Assembly (NCBI GenBank): GCA_949296915.1
Contig: CASFPX010000019.1
Span: 1 to 33,249, forward strand
DNA: 33,249 bases
Direction: 5' to 3'
Source of the DNA: Onthovicinus sp900555545
Lineage (GTDB): Bacteria > Bacillota > Clostridia > Oscillospirales > Acutalibacteraceae
A program made the translations under genes and the position numbers. Below are positions 30,401-33,249 of this stretch, piece after piece. The notes below the pieces were generated by a model that made no database searches, had not been told where the DNA came from, and saw nothing but the letters and a program-made list of their open reading frames with translations. The stretch's first letter is position 1, and the number at the start of each line of letters is the position of its first letter.

Positions 30401-33249
30401 GAATAAGACCGTCTATTACTATGACGGCCAGTACCGCACGACGAAGATCGAATACCCCAACGGCAGCACAGAGCAGAAGAGCTATGACAGCCAGAATAAC
30501 CTCGCCTATGTGATTGACCGCAATGGGAACAAGACGGAGTATACCTATGACGCCAATGGTAATGTACTGACCGAAAAGCGCTTTGACGGCGCCGTCCGGT
30601 CCTACACCTATAACGGCGATAATCAGGTGACCAAGATCGTTGACTTTGACGGAAAGATCACAACGTATACCTACAGCAATAAGGATGTCGTCAAGCAGAC
30701 GAATCCGGATGGAACCGCACTTGAATTTGAGTATGATGGGCATCATCGCCTGACTAAGAGCACGGATGCCATGGGGTATACCACGACGTATTCCTACAGC
30801 GGCATTTGGGCCACCGGTATTACGGCCCCGGATGGCACTGTGACGCAGTATGCCTATGATTCCATGGGTAACGTGGTCAGCATTACGGATGCAGAGGGCG
30901 GCATTACACGCTATACCTACGATGCGGCCGGCAGGCAGCTCACGGAGCAAAAGCCCGCAGGCGGTGTAACGACTTATACCTATGACAGCGCCGGCAATGC
31001 CCAAACTGTTACGGATCCAAACGGCAATGTTTTCCGGTTTGCCTGTGATGGGCTCGGCAATGTGATCGGGGCAATAGATCCCTATTGGCACCTTATTTTG
31101 TATACCTATGACGGCATGGGGAACAAGCTCACGGAAACCGATCCAAATGGCAACGTGACAACATATGCCTATGATAATATGTATAACCTGTCCTCTGTCA
31201 CAGATGGCGAGGGGTATACTGTCTCGTATGCCTATGATAACATGGGGAATCAGCTTGCGGTCACGGATGCCAGGGGCAACACTACAGCCGTAACGTACGA
31301 TTACCGGTTTAACAAGGTGTCCAAGCAGACGGATGCACTTGGGAATGTAACACAGTATACCTATGATGCGGTGGGCAACCTGATCCAGACACGTTATCCC
31401 AATGGCGGTGTCGTTACAAATGAATACGATGAGATGAACCGCCTCGTAAGCACCACTTCTTTAACAGGCGTGGTTACGGCGTATACCTATGATAATAATG
31501 GCAACGTGCTGACCATTTTGGACAGTACGGGCCGTATGGTGGTCAATACATACGATAAAATGAACCGCCTGGTAAAGACGGTCCGGCCAGACGGAGCGGA
31601 AATCGAGTATGCATATGACGGACTTGGGCAGCTGCGGGAAGAGACCGACGCCATGGGCGGAAAAACGGTTTACACCTACGACGCGGATGGGAATATTATC
31701 TCCGTCAAGGATCCGCTGGGGCGTGAGACCACCTACGAATATGATTTAAACGGGAATCTTATCGTAGAGAAGGCGCCCAACGGAGCCATTACGGGATATG
31801 AGTATAACGCCAATAATCTGGCAACTTTAATGGTGGATGAGTACAGCAACTTGACCGCCTATACCTATGACGGGAATGAAAATCTGCTCACGGTTACGGA
31901 TGCCTATGATGTTCCCACAACTTATACATATGATGCGCGCAATCTGCCCGTATCGGTGAAGGATGCACACGAGAATACCCAGTCCATGATCTATGATGAA
32001 AATGGGAATCTGGTAGCTGTAATAGATGCAGATGAGCAAGAGTCTGGTTATTATTACGACGAACTGAACCGGGTGGCCGAGACCTACTCCGCCGGCGGGT
32101 ACCGGGTGAATTATACTTACGACAGCATGGGCCAGCTGATCCAATCCCAGGATAACACGGGCGGATCCATGACCTATACGTACGATGTGGCGGGCCGCCT
32201 GCTCAAGACGGAGGATGCACTCGGTCAGACCACCGAGTATACATATGACGGCCGTGATAATATCACCGCTGTCAAAAATACCGACGGTACGACCACCTAT
32301 TATACCTATGATATCATGGGCAATGTGCTCACCGCCAAAGATCCGGAGGGCAAGGTGACCACCTACACCTATGATGCCAACGGGAATCTACTCACCCAGG
32401 AGGATGATGCGCACCGCGTCTGGTCGTATACCTATGATGCTGTGGGCCGGCTGACGGAGGAGATCAATCCGCTCGCGGAGAGTACCCGTTATACGTACAA
32501 CGAGCTCGACCAGCTCACCGGCATGACGAATGCGGCTGGCGGGCAGCGGACATACACCTATGACCCGCTGGGGAATATGCTCACCGAGACGGACGAGAAC
32601 GGCAACACCACCACATATGAGTATGACGCGCTCTCCCGGCTCACCAGCACAACGGCAGCGGATGGCGGCAAGCAGCAGTTTTATTATGACGCGTTGAGCC
32701 AGCTATACCAGTCCAAGGATGCCTTGGGCAATGTGACCAAGTATGACTATGATGACGTCGGGAACCTCGTAAAACTCACCACCCCCAGCGGCGGGGAGTA
32801 CACCTATGAATACAACGAGGATCACTACCAGATCGGGGAGACGGATCCGCTGGGCAACAAGACAACCAGCACGTATGATCCGGCCGGGCGGCTGACGGGT
32901 AAAACGCTGGCCAATGGCGCCCAGTATACCTATACCTATGACGCCATCGGCCGGCTCACCAAACAGACCGCGCCGGAGGGGCTGTCCAATACGTATGTGT
33001 ACGATGCGGCGGGCAATTTGAAGAGCGAGACGGACCAGTCCGGCCGCACCACCAGCTATACGTATGATATCATGCACCGCCTGACCGGCACCACCGATCC
33101 CAGCGGGGCCACGACCTCCATGGCATACGACAGCCGCGGTAACCTGTCGTGTGTGACCTCGGCCCTGGGCTATACCACGCAGTATGAATATGATCCGCTC
33201 GACCGGATCATCAAAACGCTTGATCCCGTGGGGCGCACGGAGGAGTATA
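27459..33249 (+). CDS. Giant secreted RHS/YD-repeat protein, partial (DNRLRE-LysM-DUF6531-RHS)
   Basis: At least 1930 codons without a stop to the window edge. The start ATG 27459 lies inside agrB after GGAAGGTGGGG. Domains by eye: signal peptide 1-29 (basic start, hydrophobic core, SASA-E cleavage site); an acidic linker to about 90; a beta-rich N-terminal region to about 310; a DNRLRE/CBM96-like domain (about 310-500: VVTASEYRGVYQG, RMYFHIDDDL, INSAALRIYQY); a LysM-like segment (about 632-677: YEVQQFDTLPKIANYYGVPL ... LLIEGNTLFIRNP); a DUF6531-like module (about 710-800: PVNINTGNFYFDAED, FGRGWQFEYS); then YD repeats from about 885 onward. It resembles WapA-type wall-associated RHS proteins, which often end in a variable C-terminal toxin. 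That end, and any immunity gene, lies beyond the window. Confidence 0.9.
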   Translation, partial: MKRKGKRFNAVIALVLAATMLFGTVSASAEPLSEMVENVETQAATAETETFIYPEKKETEDSPEEQAEGDLRLPETSDTSNEDDERYGEPVVISEHSKIYQTGDQTFKTIYSEIPNTFEDTWGNQKEYDNSLTLKEKLLTADYYTNKQSDIEVQLPAAIENGDGVTFEHDGVKVDLIPIEGDYSRSAVKDNAILYNDVYEGIDVQYTVHELGLKEDIIFNQWTDKNTFTYTLDTHGAEARLENGVINLYEKDERALTLAAPMMTDHDANICENVTLSLSEEKGEYTVTVIVDKNWLDAPERAYPVKIDPNLTVPTSKFTVVTASEYRGVYQGRSYGYAGHLTDDQIGTPGAGDLGKTRMYFHIDDDLSEIPEGAKINSAALRIYQYMDYNGGKTQFQCFRIEDNWSPSTLDWDSAVHLNQSPCGESSIVTSGVGFHSFDCRETVNNWVQGIQENHGFVVQATDENKTGSPFFTPLSAATNPGQEAFTPDKAPQLIVDWELPNPVDPNYPLDDTTVELRTIIETDKSGKLHFYAVFADGVAQPGSIVVYQLNDTNKSDQVGLVPGDYSYKYPDSTAWDSYFPDRATKYKDIQSNWQTLVPFTDPAFNTEYYYDVIAVSGDIGKTVRSDSFLIYEVQQFDTLPKIANYYGVPLDQISFDNRVQDMLLIEGNTLFIRNPQKNANKPYNPGDLSVADKKAIDSLLMGRGRHCEFGFEPVNINTGNFYFDAEDVAIPDYNGDFSINRTYNSKGAGYNSIFGRGWQFEYSESISKTAEGEYIYSRGDGSAIYFTPDGKGGYTCPEGYHFTFTPVKIGEKEADFGTGVLEKYDVYEYEIRSVGGEVRRFNTFGLLSKITDDKGFVTTLGYDDNYNLKTITSPGGTVYTLFYTVDGYVSDITLPSGKRMTYEYDDNNNLVSFTDASGCETRYAYNDAHQMTFWKDGAGNVVVTNTYDEHGRVTKQVDANNQAVKFEYADGKTTTTDAEGNKTVYYYDGQYRTTKIEYPNGSTEQKSYDSQNNLAYVIDRNGNKTEYTYDANGNVLTEKRFDGAVRSYTYNGDNQVTKIVDFDGKITTYTYSNKDVVKQTNPDGTALEFEYDGHHRLTKSTDAMGYTTTYSYSGIWATGITAPDGTVTQYAYDSMGNVVSITDAEGGITRYTYDAAGRQLTEQKPAGGVTTYTYDSAGNAQTVTDPNGNVFRFACDGLGNVIGAIDPYWHLILYTYDGMGNKLTETDPNGNVTTYAYDNMYNLSSVTDGEGYTVSYAYDNMGNQLAVTDARGNTTAVTYDYRFNKVSKQTDALGNVTQYTYDAVGNLIQTRYPNGGVVTNEYDEMNRLVSTTSLTGVVTAYTYDNNGNVLTILDSTGRMVVNTYDKMNRLVKTVRPDGAEIEYAYDGLGQLREETDAMGGKTVYTYDADGNIISVKDPLGRETTYEYDLNGNLIVEKAPNGAITGYEYNANNLATLMVDEYSNLTAYTYDGNENLLTVTDAYDVPTTYTYDARNLPVSVKDAHENTQSMIYDENGNLVAVIDADEQESGYYYDELNRVAETYSAGGYRVNYTYDSMGQLIQSQDNTGGSMTYTYDVAGRLLKTEDALGQTTEYTYDGRDNITAVKNTDGTTTYYTYDIMGNVLTAKDPEGKVTTYTYDANGNLLTQEDDAHRVWSYTYDAVGRLTEEINPLAESTRYTYNELDQLTGMTNAAGGQRTYTYDPLGNMLTETDENGNTTTYEYDALSRLTSTTAADGGKQQFYYDALSQLYQSKDALGNVTKYDYDDVGNLVKLTTPSGGEYTYEYNEDHYQIGETDPLGNKTTSTYDPAGRLTGKTLANGAQYTYTYDAIGRLTKQTAPEGLSNTYVYDAAGNLKSETDQSGRTTSYTYDIMHRLTGTTDPSGATTSMAYDSRGNLSCVTSALGYTTQYEYDPLDRIIKTLDPVGRTEEY
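30110..33249 (+). repeat. Tandem YD (RHS) repeat region
   Basis: The coding sequence cycles with a period of about 63 nt (21 residues) around the core YTYDxxGNxxxxTDxxG; I estimate about fifty copies. Such repeats fold into a long beta-sheet shell that can enclose a C-terminal domain. Nucleotide identity between copies is moderate, so recombination or assembly collapse is possible. Long minus-strand frames here are by-products of the repeat. Confidence 0.88.

Noticed and set aside
30003..31091. 362-codon minus-strand frame inside the RHS gene
   Set aside because: It is built from the reverse complement of the YD repeats, giving a repetitive Ile/Gly-rich text, and has no separate support.
30110..33249. 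CRISPR-like regular repeat spacing
   Set aside because: The periodicity is about 63 nt within one continuous reading frame encoding YD repeats; there are no identical short repeats with unique spacers.

Overview
The window looks like chromosomal DNA of a spore-forming, low-to-mid-GC Clostridia-type Firmicute, possibly a gut anaerobe. Evidence: strong GGAGG ribosome binding sites, GTG/TTG starts, a YtaF-type sporulation membrane protein, a DUF1540 protein, a LexA of Gram-positive type, a GPH-family sugar symporter beside a GH36 enzyme, and an AgrB-family protein. The genus cannot be fixed from the sequence. The core is GC-rich (one hand-counted 60-base line of lysS is 35/60 GC). The agrB neighbourhood is AT-rich (22/60 in one line), which suggests a different history.

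Layout. (1) 1-2780: an MFS transporter and undecaprenyl-diphosphatase (uppP), each with its own promoter and terminator. (2) 2786-10215: a carbohydrate-use locus. An AraC-type regulator is divergent from a tight four-gene operon: GH36 alpha-galactosidase, GPH sugar:cation symporter, a probable (alpha/alpha)6 glycosidase and a GxGYxYP lipoprotein. (3) 10213-14003, minus strand: a 55-residue DUF1540 protein, a YtaF/MntP-like membrane protein, a HAD phosphatase, and two adjacent TM2-domain membrane paralogues of identical length (310 aa). (4) 14259-20631: a six-gene polyamine operon, speD-speA-speE-speB-CASDH-CASDC. It encodes arginine to agmatine to putrescine, then two different routes from putrescine to spermidine: the AdoMet route and the aspartate-semialdehyde (carboxyspermidine) route. 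(5) 20716-26390: housekeeping genes, namely an HD-domain nucleotidase-like protein, lexA with a candidate autoregulatory operator, a membrane-anchored GDPD, an unrecognised protein behind a perfect 16-bp palindrome, greA and lysS. (6) 26391-33249: an AT-rich gap, then agrB overlapping by 17 nt the start of a very large secreted RHS/YD-repeat protein. That protein has a signal peptide, a DNRLRE-like domain, a LysM-like domain, a DUF6531-like domain and about fifty YD repeats. It runs off the right edge, so any C-terminal toxin or effector domain is outside the window.

The two most notable things are the translational coupling of an AgrB peptide processor to a giant RHS surface protein without a recognisable AgrD between them, and the presence of two complete spermidine routes in one operon. 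No rRNA, tRNA, CRISPR array or insertion sequence was seen.
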